From NCBI GenBank assembly GCA_028571685.1, contig CM053158.1:56264001-56328000 (forward strand): DNA of 64,000 nucleotides, read 5' to 3'. This document shows positions 43,441 to 52,717 of the stretch, in pieces (position 1 is the first letter of the stretch; the number at the start of each line of letters is the position of its first letter). Source of the stretch: Heterohyrax brucei (lineage: Eukaryota > Chordata > Mammalia > Hyracoidea > Procaviidae). Under the pieces are notes generated by a model, which saw only the letters and a program-made list of their open reading frames with translations, was not told where the DNA came from and did no database searches. A program made the position numbers and the translations under genes.

Positions 43441-43499
43441 ATTAGCTTTTAACAATGGATTTTTCCAACACACTAACAGCAGCACAAAACAACAGAAGA

Positions 43500-43978
43500 C
43501 AAAATAAATAAGTAGGACCTCATAAAAATTAAAAACTTTTACTCATCAAAAGCCTTTACCAAAAAAGTAAAGAGACAGCGTACTGACTGGGAAGATATCT
43601 TTGGAAACCACATAACCATTAAAAACCAAACTATTGCCCTGAGATCACCTTTAAACCTTAAAGCAAAAATACCCTCAACAGTGTTTTTAAAACCAAACAA
43701 CAATTTAGCTTAACTAGTGAAAAATATCTGCCTTGAACATGATGTTCTTTTAAGAGCTATCAGTATGAGATCAAAATGGCAATAGCAGATTGAAAGATTA
43801 CATAGGAGGAAGTGAATTCATGCTAATGTGGAAGGAAAAACTGGGAAAAAGGGGTAGTTGCACATCTTGAAGAATATAATCCATGTCACTAAATGGTACA
43901 TGCAAAAACTATGGAATAGAAGTTTGCTTTGCTGTGTATATTCTCAATAACAACAAAATAAATAAAAATTTTCAAAAA
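43500..43978 (+). mobile_element. LINE-1 ORF2 end and 3' UTR
   Basis: 'ACCTCATAAAAATTAAAAAC', 'TTTACTCATCAAAAGCCTTT' and 'GACTGGGAAGATATCTTTGG' belong to the ORF2 C terminus. The 3' UTR follows with 'TTGCCCTGAGATCACCTTTA' and ends 'AACAACAAAATAAATAAAAA'. This 3' UTR type differs from the one at 16400 and 62655. Confidence 0.7.
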
Positions 43979-44685
43979 TTATAGTGGGTGAGATCATTGG
44001 AATCTTAAAGTTGCCAATAAGGTGAAATGAAGGTTAAAATCTAATAAGATAAAAAGTAACACGGATAAACTCCATAGTCTACACTTGAGTCCAAATAGCC
44101 AGCTGTGAAAATAGGCCATGAGATTTGCGACTTCACTGTGGCAAATGTGAAAGAGATCTGGGGGTTTTCATTGACAATAAACTCAATTTAAGTTGGCAAG
44201 GTGATACAGCTGCCAAGAAAGCTGTTATGATCTTGGGCTGTTTAAATAAAAACCGGAAGCCCACAGTCCTCCCCTAGCCCACAGCCAAACCATTCCAAAT
44301 GACAATCAATTAGCTCATAAAAGTGTTGACCTAGAAGAAACATACCATCTCTATATACCTCAATAGCTGTTTTGTGGAAGACACGTTAAAAGTGCTCTGT
44401 AACTACTCCCCAACCATGGATTATCCAGATGTTCGTCCCTCTCCCAAATTTCCTCAAGATTCTGCTAAGTACCAGGGGAAAAATTTCTAAAAATTATGCA
44501 CCTAGCCAGTACCGAAACAGGTTGCTTCATTAAGTAATAAATTCCCCCATGTCATATAAAAAACACTCAGGAAAATATCTTCTGTGAAGTCTAAGAATAT
44601 TGTGCATTTTACCTGCTGACACCCCCAAATCACTGTGTATCCTGTTCCAGAAACAAGGTACACACAAGTGAGAGTACAGGACAGG
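43979..44685. other. Unique DNA
   Basis: No repeat or exon recognised. Confidence 0.5.
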
Positions 44686-45065
44686 TTAAAAGTATAGACT
44701 ATAGAATCAGATTGCCTAAGACTGAATCCCAGATCCATAGCTTACTAGCTATGTAACCTTGTGGCAATTACTTAACTTCTCTGAGCTTGTATTTCCTGAT
44801 CGGAAAAATGGGGACACTAAAAGTTTCTGCTTCATTTCATCAGATTATTGTCAGGATTAAATGAGTATATTATCTATCTATAGAGACAGATGTACTTGTA
44901 TACATACATAAGTTAAATAGGTATATACACACTTGGTATATATACTCATTTATACATATATGTACTCATTTGTATGTGTATATACTCATTTATATATATA
45001 CTGCTTGCATTAGGACTCAGTATATAATAAAGACTATATAAGTGTTAGCTATTATTACTAAATCA
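44686..45065 (+). mobile_element. MIR interrupted by an AT-rich simple repeat
   Basis: 'CTATAGAATCAGATTGCCTA', 'ATCCATAGCTTACTAGCTAT', 'GCAATTACTTAACTTCTCTG', 'TGATCGGAAAAATGGGGACA'. The 3' end 'GTGTTAGCTATTATTACTA' follows a TATA/ACTCATTTA block (44870-45003). Confidence 0.92.
44944..45003 (+). repeat. 20-bp tandem repeat, three copies
   Basis: ACTCATT recurs at 44944, 44964 and 44984, each followed by TRTA-rich sequence. Confidence 0.85.
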
Positions 45066-45079
45066 CAAGCAAAGAACTT

Positions 45080-45629
45080 TTAAATCTGAAAGTTCTCTCT
45101 CCAAAATCTTTCTGTGAGGCAGAACCAACAAGGCACCCTAAACAAACCCATTATGCCACCCATCTGCAACAAAGACCTGAAAAACTAAGTAAAATAGATA
45201 CAAACATCAATCCTGAAACACTAAGCATCAAATAATGGGATAAAGAACTAGATCAAGAAGAACCAGATGGGAGAAGAAATTGAAGGAAAATAGGGAATGG
45301 GGAGAAAGGTGGAAGTCCCCAGCCTACAATAAGGAATACAAGAGCAAGGACACAAAGCAGGGAACACAAAAAAGCAATTCCATGGATGTCTCCACAGGAG
45401 ACAGATCACCCAGTAACCAGAGAAACAAATTTTGCCACCCTTCACCCTCTGCCCTGTACACCAACTATAGTCCTTCTTGGCCTGCCACACTGCTACTAGG
45501 CTAGACAGCAACAAGCCTGATGCCACCCCAGGCCTGCCCCACCCATACCCAAAGGCTCTTGCAATGTCATTTTTCCCCCTTTATTCTTTTTCTTTCTACT
45601 TCCCACTGAAGTAGAAAAGTTGAACAGAG
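45080..45629 (+). mobile_element. Probable LINE-1 flank or 5' sequence
   Basis: Immediately precedes the reverse-transcriptase remnant and contains 'AACATCAATCCTGAAACACT', but I cannot place it in a named L1 region. The antisense frame 45248-45526 is incidental. Extent and class are uncertain. Confidence 0.35.
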
Positions 45630-46121
45630 CCATAACAAGAGAAGAGATTGAAATGTAATTTCGGAAAGAAAGAAAGAACCACTCCCAAGAAAAAAAAGTC
45701 CTGGACCAGAAGTCTTCACTGGAGAATTCTAACAAACCTTCAGAAAAGAGTTCACACCAGTACTACTCAAACTATTTCAGAGCACAGAAAAGGAAGAAAT
45801 ACTCTCAAATTCATTCTAGGAAGCATAAATAACTCTTATAGCAAAGCCAAACAAAGACACTATAAAAAAAAAGAAAATTACAGACCAATATCTCTCATGA
45901 AAATAGCTGTAAAAATTCTCAGTAGAATACCAGCCAACAGCATTCAACATCATATCCAAAAAAAAATACACCACAGCTAAGTAAGATTCATACTAGGTAT
46001 GAAAAGATGGTTAAGCATTAGATCAATCAATATCATATCCCACATAAATAGTGCAAATGAATCACAGGATCATCTTAATCAGTGAAGAGAAAGCATTTGA
46101 TAAAGTCCATGGCCCATTACT

Positions 46122-46155
<34 letters not shown>

Positions 46156-46372
46156 CTCAATAAAATAAGAATAAAAGGGAAATTTCTCAGCATAATAAGG
46201 GGCAGTTATTCAAAACTAACAGCCAACATCATTCTCAATAGAAAGAGGCTGAAATCATTCCTACTGAGAATAAGAATAAGACTAGAATGCCCCTTATCAC
46301 CATACCTATCTAACAGTGTGCTAGAGCAGTAAGTCAAGAAAAATAACTAAAGCCAATGCAAATTGAAAAAGA
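45630..46372 (+). pseudogene. LINE-1 ORF2 reverse-transcriptase remnant
   Basis: Successive pieces match the L1 RT: '[20 protein letters not shown]' (frame 45648-45980), 'ISEEKAFDKVHGPLL' and 'LTANIILNRKRLKSFLL' with 'CPLSPYLSNSVLEQ' (frame 46051-46332). It stops before the YADD motif and runs straight into a LINE 3' tail. A 29-bp A-run (46125-46153) interrupts the domain. Dead copy. Confidence 0.88.
46125..46153 (+). repeat. A29 homopolymer inside the RT remnant
   Basis: 29 consecutive A bases between 'CATTACTAGT' and 'GCTCTCAATAAAAT'. Related L1 copies have a short A-run at this spot, so this is an in-place expansion rather than a poly(A) tail. Confidence 0.95.
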
Positions 46373-46375
46373 AAG

Positions 46376-47155
46376 CTGGGGACCATGGTCTGGTGGGATA
46401 TCTAGGTCAACTGGCTTAACACAGTTCATAAAGATAAAATTCTACATCCTACTTTGGTGAGCAATATGTGGGGTCTTAAAAGCTTCAAAGCTGCCATCTA
46501 AGACACATCTATTGATCCCATTCTGTCAGAAGCAAAAGAGACTGATAAAAACCAAAGACACACTTTTGTACCCCATATTGGTGAGTGGCATTTAGGGTCT
46601 TAAAACCTAGCAAGCTGCCATCTGAGGTACATCAAATGATCCTGTTTCAGCTGAATCAGATGATCACTAAGGACAACAGAGATGTAAGAGAAAAAGAGCC
46701 GAGGACAGCAGGGCCCTTGCGTATGAATGACTAGATCAACTTGTGATCAGAAGAACCAGATGGAGCCCCGCTACCACCAATGACAGCTGTGATGGCACAC
46801 ACAGTGTTGGGTCCCAGTGCCAACATACCCAAAAAAGAGGGGTATACCTCAAGAACTCAATTAAAAGACCACAACTGATGGTCCAATGGCCCTTAGACCT
46901 CCTGCTGCCCCAATCATTACTCATTACTGAGGTCCACTCTTTGGACAGGAATGGGTTGGACTTGGGAACATAAGAAGACCATCTGGTGTGTCCACTTTAT
47001 GATTCTATGTATCTACAGGATGCCGTCCTACTGGCCTATTATTAGAAAGGAGAGAAGAGGGTGGAGAGGAGAGGAGAGGATAGGAGATTCTGAGCAGGAT
47101 ACAACAATTCCTTGTGGAACTTATATGCTAATGGGGGTAGAAAGACGATAATAGG
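46376..47155 (+). mobile_element. LINE 3' tail with a 124-bp tandem duplication
   Basis: 'GGTCAACTGGCTTAACACAG', 'GTGGGGTCTTAAAAGCTTC', 'AAGCTGCCATCTAAGACACA', then a second diverged copy of the same block 124 bases later ('TTAGGGTCTTAAAACC', 'AAGCTGCCATCTGAGGTACA'). The end is cut off in a purine-rich run near 47041-47095. It is the upstream relative of the tails at 16400 and 62655. Confidence 0.65.
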
Positions 47156-47159
47156 TAAA

Positions 47160-47366
47160 CGACACAGCACAGTTGCCTTCAAGTGTTTTCCAATTTATTA
47201 TGACCATGTAGGACAGAGGAGGACTGCTCCATAGGATATCCAAGGCTGTAATCTTTGTGGAAACAGACCATCACATCTTTCACCTCAGAGTGGCTGTTGG
47301 GCTTGAACTGCTGACTTTTTCAGCTAGCAGCCAAGCACTTTCACTACGACACCACAAGGGATCCTT
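47160..47366 (-). mobile_element. AfroSINE, long-body form
   Basis: 'CACAGTTGCCTTCAAGTGTT', 'AGGCTGTAATCTTTGTGGAA', 'CTACGACACCACAAGGGATC'. Confidence 0.88.
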
Positions 47367-47379
47367 AAATACAATAAAG

Positions 47380-48710
47380 TGAGCAAGTACATTAAAGGCA
47401 ATAAATGCCATGGTTAAAAAGCAGAGTAGAATAAGGACGATCTGGAATGCCAAGCAGGGGTGAAATGAGAAATATATAACATGACCAGGAGAGACACTAT
47501 GGAGAAGGTGATCATCTGAACAGAGGTCTGAAGAGGAAGAATATGCACATCAGGCAAACATCTGTAGAAGAACATTCTAGGCAAAGAAAGAGACAGGAAA
47601 CAGAGAAGTATGTGAGTCTGTCTTCGAAAGAACAGCAAAGAGAATAGTATAGATAGAAGAGAGTAAGAAACTGAGAGTAGTAGAAACTGTAACAGAGACA
47701 AAGGGGTAACAGTTGAGGGACACACTGCGGGGGGCTCAGTACAAGGACTGTGACTCATACCCGGAGGGAAACATGAAGTCCATTTGCGGATTTTCTCCAG
47801 AGAAATGACAATATCTGACTTACTTTTTAACCTTACCATTCTTCCTGCTACGTGAAGAATAAGCGTAGGGAGGCAAAGGTGAAAGCCAGAGGCCCACCGC
47901 AGACTTCTTCAATAATCTACCTTAGAGTAAATTAGTGGTCCGGCCCAGGGGAGCAGCAGTGGTTGTGGTGATAAATGGTTGGAGCCTGGATACATTCTGA
48001 AGTTAAGGAGAAATAGCTTTGCTGACACACCGAATGTGGATTCTGAGAGAAAGGGGACAGCTGAGGGCAATTCTGAGGTATTACTTTATTTTTTAACGTC
48101 TTGTTGTAGTTTAGGTGATGGCTTACAGAGAAAATTATTTTCCATTTAACAATTTATACAAAGCTTCTTTTTGTGACATTAGTTACTGTGTCTTCAATGT
48201 GTCAGCACTCTTCCTTCTTCCTCCCTGGAGTCTGTTTCCATGTGTCCAGCTTTCCTGCCCCGGCCTGCCTCCTGAACCCTGCTTTTGGGCAAAGACTGCC
48301 CTTTTGGTCTTGCGTAGTTGGTTGTTTTAGGAGCACAGTCTTCACATTTACACTCACTTTGTAGGCCTGTCCATCATTCAGCTGGAAGGTCATCTCTGGA
48401 AGTGGTTTCAGTTTCAAGTTCAAAGGGTATCTAAGGGCCATAGTCTTGGAGGTCCGCCAGTCTCTATCAGACCAGTAACTCCAGTCTTTTATATGAATTT
48501 GAAATTTGTTCTACATTGTTCTTCCACTCTATCCAGGACTCTCACTGTGATTCTGGTGAGAATGGTCACTAATGACACCAAAGTTTTTGATGTCAGGAAC
48601 AGATGACTAGGATGGAGTTGTCATCGACTAAGATGAAGAAAACTATAGGTAGGAAACATTGGGGGCATGAAGTAGATCAGAAACTCAGTTTTACAATTAA
48701 AAGAATTTTG
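47380..48710 (+). repeat. Long ancient mammalian repeat split by a LINE tail
   Basis: 'CCATGGTTAAAAAGCAGAGT', 'TGATCATCTGAACAGAGGTC', 'AGAACATTCTAGGCAAAGAA', 'AGAGAAATGACAATATCTGA' and, past the antisense LINE tail, 'GATGACTAGGATGGAGTTGT' keep the order of a well-known but here unnamed old repeat. The 141-codon antisense frame 47414-47839 lies wholly inside it. Confidence 0.6.
48083..48575 (-). mobile_element. Lineage-specific LINE 3' tail, antisense
   Basis: Reverse complement of the 16400/62655 tail: 'GTAGTTTAGGTGATGGCTTA', 'CAATTTATACAAAGC', 'CATAGTCTTGGAGGTCC', 'TTTGTTCTACATTGTTCTTC'. Overlapping frames on both strands are incidental. Confidence 0.75.
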
Positions 48711-49054
48711 TCTTGTACAGAAAAAGAAATCATCCCCAATTTTATGATGCCCCAAAATAACACAGCCGAAGAATTCAGTTAATCACTAAGTCCTTCCACA
48801 GGGTATAGCTTAAGGCAAATGATGTGTCTAGTGAAAACTTGGCCTAGGTTACTGCTAAGGTAATTTCTAACCTCTTAGTTATTCAAATATTATTTTAAAA
48901 TATTTTATTAACACATAGTAAAGAGAATGGCTGTATGTATACATGTGTGTATGTGTGTTTCTATGAGAGCATGTGTATGTATGTGGATGCATGTGTGTAG
49001 TAAGGAGATGTATAGGGAGAAGGACACAATGGGAGAAAGCTTTAATCCCAATCT
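48711..49054. other. Unique DNA with a TG-rich simple repeat
   Basis: A degenerate (TGTA/TGTG)n block lies at about 48930-49000. Nothing else recognised. Confidence 0.6.
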
Positions 49055-49068
49055 AGAGAGTCCATTAA

Positions 49069-49240
49069 ACCAAACCAAACCAAACCAAAGCCATTGCTGT
49101 TGAGTCAATTCCAACTCACACCAACCCTATAGAGCAAAGTAGAACTGCTCCACAGGATTTCCAAGGAGCAGCTTGTGCATTTAAACTGTTTACCATTTGG
49201 TTAGCAACTGACCTCTTCACCACTATTCCACCAGAGCTCC
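49069..49240 (-). mobile_element. AfroSINE with 14-bp diverged target-site duplication
   Basis: AGAGAGTCCATTAA (49055-49068) and AGAGAGCCCTTTAA (49241-49254) flank it, 12 of 14 identical. Tail '(CCAAA)n', 'TGTTGAGTCAATTCCAACTC', head 'CTATTCCACCAGAGCTCC'. Confidence 0.93.
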
Positions 49241-49254
49241 AGAGAGCCCTTTAA

Positions 49255-50520
49255 GGTCTTGATGAAATTGCCCCTGCCTCCTCATTCCACCCCCAGTGGC
49301 GGAAGATCAGAAATTAATGCCAACTTCCTATAAAAACCAAATCCACTATACGAATGCTGTGTTCCTGAACCATCTCAGAAAAGCAGCACTTGCTAATGAC
49401 ATTCATGACAGACAGAAGTGTCAGATACAAGCGAGATTGAAGTGTTGTGACATATACAAGGTTGTCTCCCTATTTTTTCCTTCTTTTCATCTGGCTTCAC
49501 GATAGTGAATTACAGCTTTTCTGCTCTACTCATCAACATGATTTTTTTTTCTTTTCCTTGCAACCTAATGAAGAAAAACCCTGTTTGCTACATAACAGCT
49601 CTCAGGAAACCCAACTCTCCCTAAATCAACTTTTCTTCAGCTGAGGTCACTATGCTCTGAAAGAGCTTAATTAAAGGAAGAAGGAGAAGAATAGCATTAC
49701 CGTACTCCTAGGGCTTGAAAATAAGTCATTTAGCACCTAAAATTGCAATGTTCTCTGCTATCACTGTCTTCCTGGCTTCATTAATTTTCCCCTCCACAGC
49801 CAGCATCCACTCTTACAAGCCTTTGTCTCCTGTTGTCATCAAAGCATCTACAGGCACTAATCCATGACAAATGGGCACATTTGATCCATAACTGATTTCT
49901 CTGTCTGCCAACCAGAAACAGACCCAGTTTTAGGTATGAAAATAAGAATAGAAAAATACCTAGGATAATACTAAAATATCACCAACTTAATTGAGTATGC
50001 CCTATACACTTTTACCTAAAGCAAACAGCATCCTAGATGGTGTGGTACTGGATGCTTTGACCTTTTATTCACAAGTGGCAATTCTTGCTAAAACTGTGAA
50101 CTACTTCACAGATGAGACTTATACAAATGAGAAGTGAAGGGAGGGAAGAGAGGGAAGAGAGAGAGAGATTAGGCATTTGCTAGAGGAAAGAGACTCAGTG
50201 GAGAAAAGAAGAAGAACTCCCATAACTGCAAAGATTTCCTTCATATTCAACTAAACAAGGAGTTGGAACATGTGACATCCATTCATTCAAATGTAAACTG
50301 CGTTTAAAAAAAAGGAGGAGAAAAGAAAAAAGCAAACCAGATGTTGGTGTTACATGGTTTATTTTTAATTTCTTTGGATGATCCCCTTTTGCCTTCTTTA
50401 TAGACTAAGCAATTGAAGTTCCTCAAGTCTGGTCCAAATGCTAAACTAAGCTAAAACGTCTAAATTTAGATATCTAGGAATGGCAGAGTACCATAACAGA
50501 GGCGATACCATTTCCTAACC
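49255..50520. other. Unique DNA
   Basis: No exon recognised; the frame 49296-49505 has no family motif. A 73-bp block (49799-49871) has a relative at 52819-52894. A GA-rich run lies near 50137-50168. Confidence 0.5.
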
Positions 50521-50521
50521 A

Positions 50522-50727
50522 CAGAAGCCTGGTAGCACAGACAGTTAAACATCTGGTTGCTAATGACAATCTGGTGGTTCAAGTTTACCCAGTGTCTCTA
50601 CCAGAGAAAACCTGGTAAGGATCTGCTCTCATAAAAACTGCAGCCAGGAAAATTCTACAGGGCTACTCTGATCTGCCATGTGGGCCCTCTGTGAGTTCAG
50701 TCTGCTTGACAGCACCTAACAACAAGT
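50522..50727 (+). mobile_element. AfroSINE, long-body form
   Basis: 'AGAAGCCTGGTAGCACAGAC', 'GGTGGTTCAAGTTTACCCAG', and tail 'GACAGCACCTAACAACAAG'. Confidence 0.9.
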
Positions 50728-51141
50728 CATTTAACGGTAGTTATTAATGCTGTTAACTACGTATGTTCTACTATCTGCTTTCTGGGCACACAAAGGACTA
50801 CATTTCATGGTCTTTGCCATTTAATTAAGCCATATGACCAGGCATGGTCATAGAGTTTTGAGCAGAAGTGACCTGTGCTTTCAAGTGAAAGCATCTATGT
50901 GCTAATGTGAGACCCTCCAAAATATTCTTTTCCCGGCCTTGATAAACAGTGTGGTTCCTGGACATGCTCTGGATGCCGGAATGAAGACAGCACAGAGCAG
51001 AAGCCACACGCAACTTTGGTGAGCAGCTACATAAGCAAGAAATAAATCTTCACTGTCTGATGCCACTGAGACTTGGTAGGTGATTGTTACCACAGCATCA
51101 CGCGGCCTATCCTAAGATACGTTTATATTTATCTTAATGTA
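50728..51141. other. Unique DNA
   Basis: Nothing recognised. 50825-51093 has two overlapping antisense frames of about 60 codons without known motifs. Confidence 0.45.
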
Positions 51142-51608
51142 GATTTCCTCCATTATCTGAAAGTACAGCATTCCTATGAAAACTTTCATTAGCTGAAATG
51201 GTGTAAAGCAAAGAAGCAATTACCACCAGTTTATATGTGAAAAATTTTATGACCACCCCCAGACCCCCAAAAGGGACCTATAAGAGCCTTAAGATTCCCT
51301 TAGACTTTTCTGATACCTGAGAACACATCTTGCTAATGAATGCAGAAAAAAAAATCAAGATAAAGCACAGATGCCCACAGGCACAATTCAAAACTACACT
51401 GCCTTGACACTGAGACGCTGAGTGTAGTTCCCAAGAAGGACTTGGTGACAGTCCTCTCACTGCTTGGGATGCCCAGAGCCTCTCTAACGGCTGGCTACAA
51501 AACAAAGCCTGAATGCTATTTCCACTTTTCACTTTTTTTCATAAAAGTAATTCTCTTTGGATTTCTTTGAGTAATTAAAATCAGGGAGAAATGTAGGTCT
51601 TTCAGATC
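51142..51608 (+). mobile_element. Unclassified interspersed repeat, copy B
   Basis: Partner of 19434-19812 with extra internal sequence: 'CTGAAAGTACAGCATTCC', 'GAAATGGTGTAAAGCAAAGA', 'CCCAGACCCCCAAAAGGG', 'CTGAGACGCTGAGTGTAG', 'GAATGCTATTTCCACTTTTC', and an end with 'AGGGAGAAATGTAGGTCTTT'. Confidence 0.65.
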
Positions 51609-51618
51609 AGATTAAAAA

Positions 51619-51818
51619 CTAACTAACCCCTTTGTCATCTAGTTAATTTTGACTCATAGGGACACCGTGTGTTACACAGTACAACTGCTTCATAGGGTTT
51701 TCTTGGCTAGAATTTTTATGGTAGCAGATCTCCAGGCTGTTCTTTCAAGTTACAACTGGGTGGGCTGGAACTGCCAACCTTTAGCACAGCAGTTTAGCCT
51801 AAACCATTTCTGTTCCTC
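51619..51818 (-). mobile_element. AfroSINE, long-body form
   Basis: 'GTCATCTAGTTAATTTTGAC', 'GGTTTTCTTGGCTAGAATTT', 'GTGGGCTGGAACTGCCAACC'. Confidence 0.88.
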
Positions 51819-51841
51819 CCAAACCTGGAACCAAAACCCAC

Positions 51842-52003
51842 TGAAACCAAACCCTTGGCTGTTGAGTCAATTTTGATTCATAGAACCCCTACAGGACAGT
51901 GCAGAACTGCCCCACAGAATTTGAAGGAATGCCTGGTAGATTCAAACCACTGACCTTTTTTGGGTTAGCAGCCACAGCATTTAAACACAACACTATCAGG
52001 GTT
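51842..52003 (-). mobile_element. AfroSINE, short form
   Basis: 'GAAACCAAACCCTTGGCTGT', 'CCTACAGGACAGTGCAGAAC', and head 'CAACACTATCAGGGTTTCC'. Confidence 0.92.
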
Positions 52004-52096
52004 TCCAACCCGGAACCAGATTACCCCAGTTCCAATCTTAGTGTTATGAATTACAAACTGCGAGAACTTGTGCAGGTTATTTAACCTCTCTTATTT

Positions 52097-52292
52097 ACCC
52101 ACTGCCATCCAGTTGATTCTGACTCACAGGGATCCTATAGGACACAGTAGAACTGCCCCATAGAGTTTCCAAGGAGCACCTGGTGGACTTGAACTGCTGA
52201 CCTTGGGATTAGCAGCTGTAGTACTTAAGCATTATGCCTCACATTCTGATATGAGTTGGAACTGACTTGTTTTGTTTGTCTGGTTGGTTTTA
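52097..52292. mobile_element. AfroSINE, antisense, fused to a sense tail
   Basis: 52097-52240 is antisense ('CCCACTGCCATCCAGTTGAT' to 'AAGCATTATGCC'). 52248-52292 reads in the other direction ('GATATGAGTTGGAACTGACT', then a T/G-rich end), so the two tails face outwards. Confidence 0.8.
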
Positions 52293-52303
52293 ATGTCTCA
52301 TTT

Positions 52304-52470
52304 GGAAACCCTGGTGGTTAACAACTAACTATGGCTACTAGACAAAAGGTCAGCAGTTCCAACTCACCAGGACCTCCTTGGAAACTCTCTAGGGCAGTTT
52401 TACTCTGTCCTATAGGGTCGCTATGAGTCAGAATCAACTCCACAACAGTGGGTTTGGTTTTGGGGTTTTT
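52304..52470 (+). mobile_element. AfroSINE with target-site duplication
   Basis: ATGTCTCATTT (52293-52303) and ATGTTGCATTT (52471-52481) flank it, 9 of 11 identical. Tail 'CAACAGTGGGTTTGGTTTTG'. Confidence 0.92.
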
Positions 52471-52581
52471 ATGTTGCATTTTCTTCATTGGTAGGAAAAA
52501 AAAATAAAAGTAGGTGGTTCACTGTGTGGTAAGTACAAGGATTAGTGAAATCATATAGAATGCTAGGACACTGCCAAGTAG

Positions 52582-52717
52582 TCAAAACCCAAACCAAACC
52601 AAATCGGTTGCCATCAAGTCAATTCCAACTCACAGATGCCCTATAGGAGAGAGTAGAACTTCTGGTGGCTGGTAGATTCAAAATGTTAGTCTTACCACTG
52701 CACCACCAGGGCTCCAG
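52582..52717 (-). mobile_element. AfroSINE with internal deletion
   Basis: Tail 'AATCGGTTGCCATCAAGTCA' and head 'CTGCACCACCAGGGCTCC' are present, but about 30 bases of body between 'GAGTAGAACT' and 'GGTAGATTC' are missing. Confidence 0.9.

Larger units (their letters stand above)
39385..43978 (+). mobile_element. Nearly end-to-end but defective LINE-1
   Basis: In order: start near 'GAATTCTGGAAAGATGGTAA', a 5' region with about 333-bp tandem units, an ORF1 remnant, an inter-ORF stretch hit by a SINE, an ORF2 endonuclease remnant, a short piece of ORF2 C terminus ('CTACTGACTGGGAA'-like, here 'GTACTGACTGGGAAGATATC') and a 3' end with 'AAAATAAATAAAAATTTT'. The reverse-transcriptase section is missing. 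The frames are full of stops, so it cannot encode working proteins. Confidence 0.82.
52004..52581 (+). mobile_element. MIR split by two AfroSINEs
   Basis: 'TTACCCCAGTTCCAATCTTA' and 'GCAGGTTATTTAACCTCTCT' on the left. 'CATTTTCTTCATTGGTAGGA', 'GGATTAGTGAAATCATATAG' and 'GCTAGGACACTGCCAAGTAG' on the right, after the insertions. Confidence 0.82.

Noticed and set aside
44944-45003. Three evenly spaced repeats that could suggest a CRISPR-like array
   Set aside because: The genome is mammalian, the spacers are simple AT sequence and the block lies in a MIR; it is a minisatellite.
47414-47839. 141-codon antisense frame with hydrophobic runs
   Set aside because: It lies entirely within an ancient repeat, antisense to it, so it is incidental.
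49296-49505. 69-codon frame suggesting a processed pseudogene
   Set aside because: I recognise no parent protein, and no poly(A) or flanking duplication marks a retrocopy.
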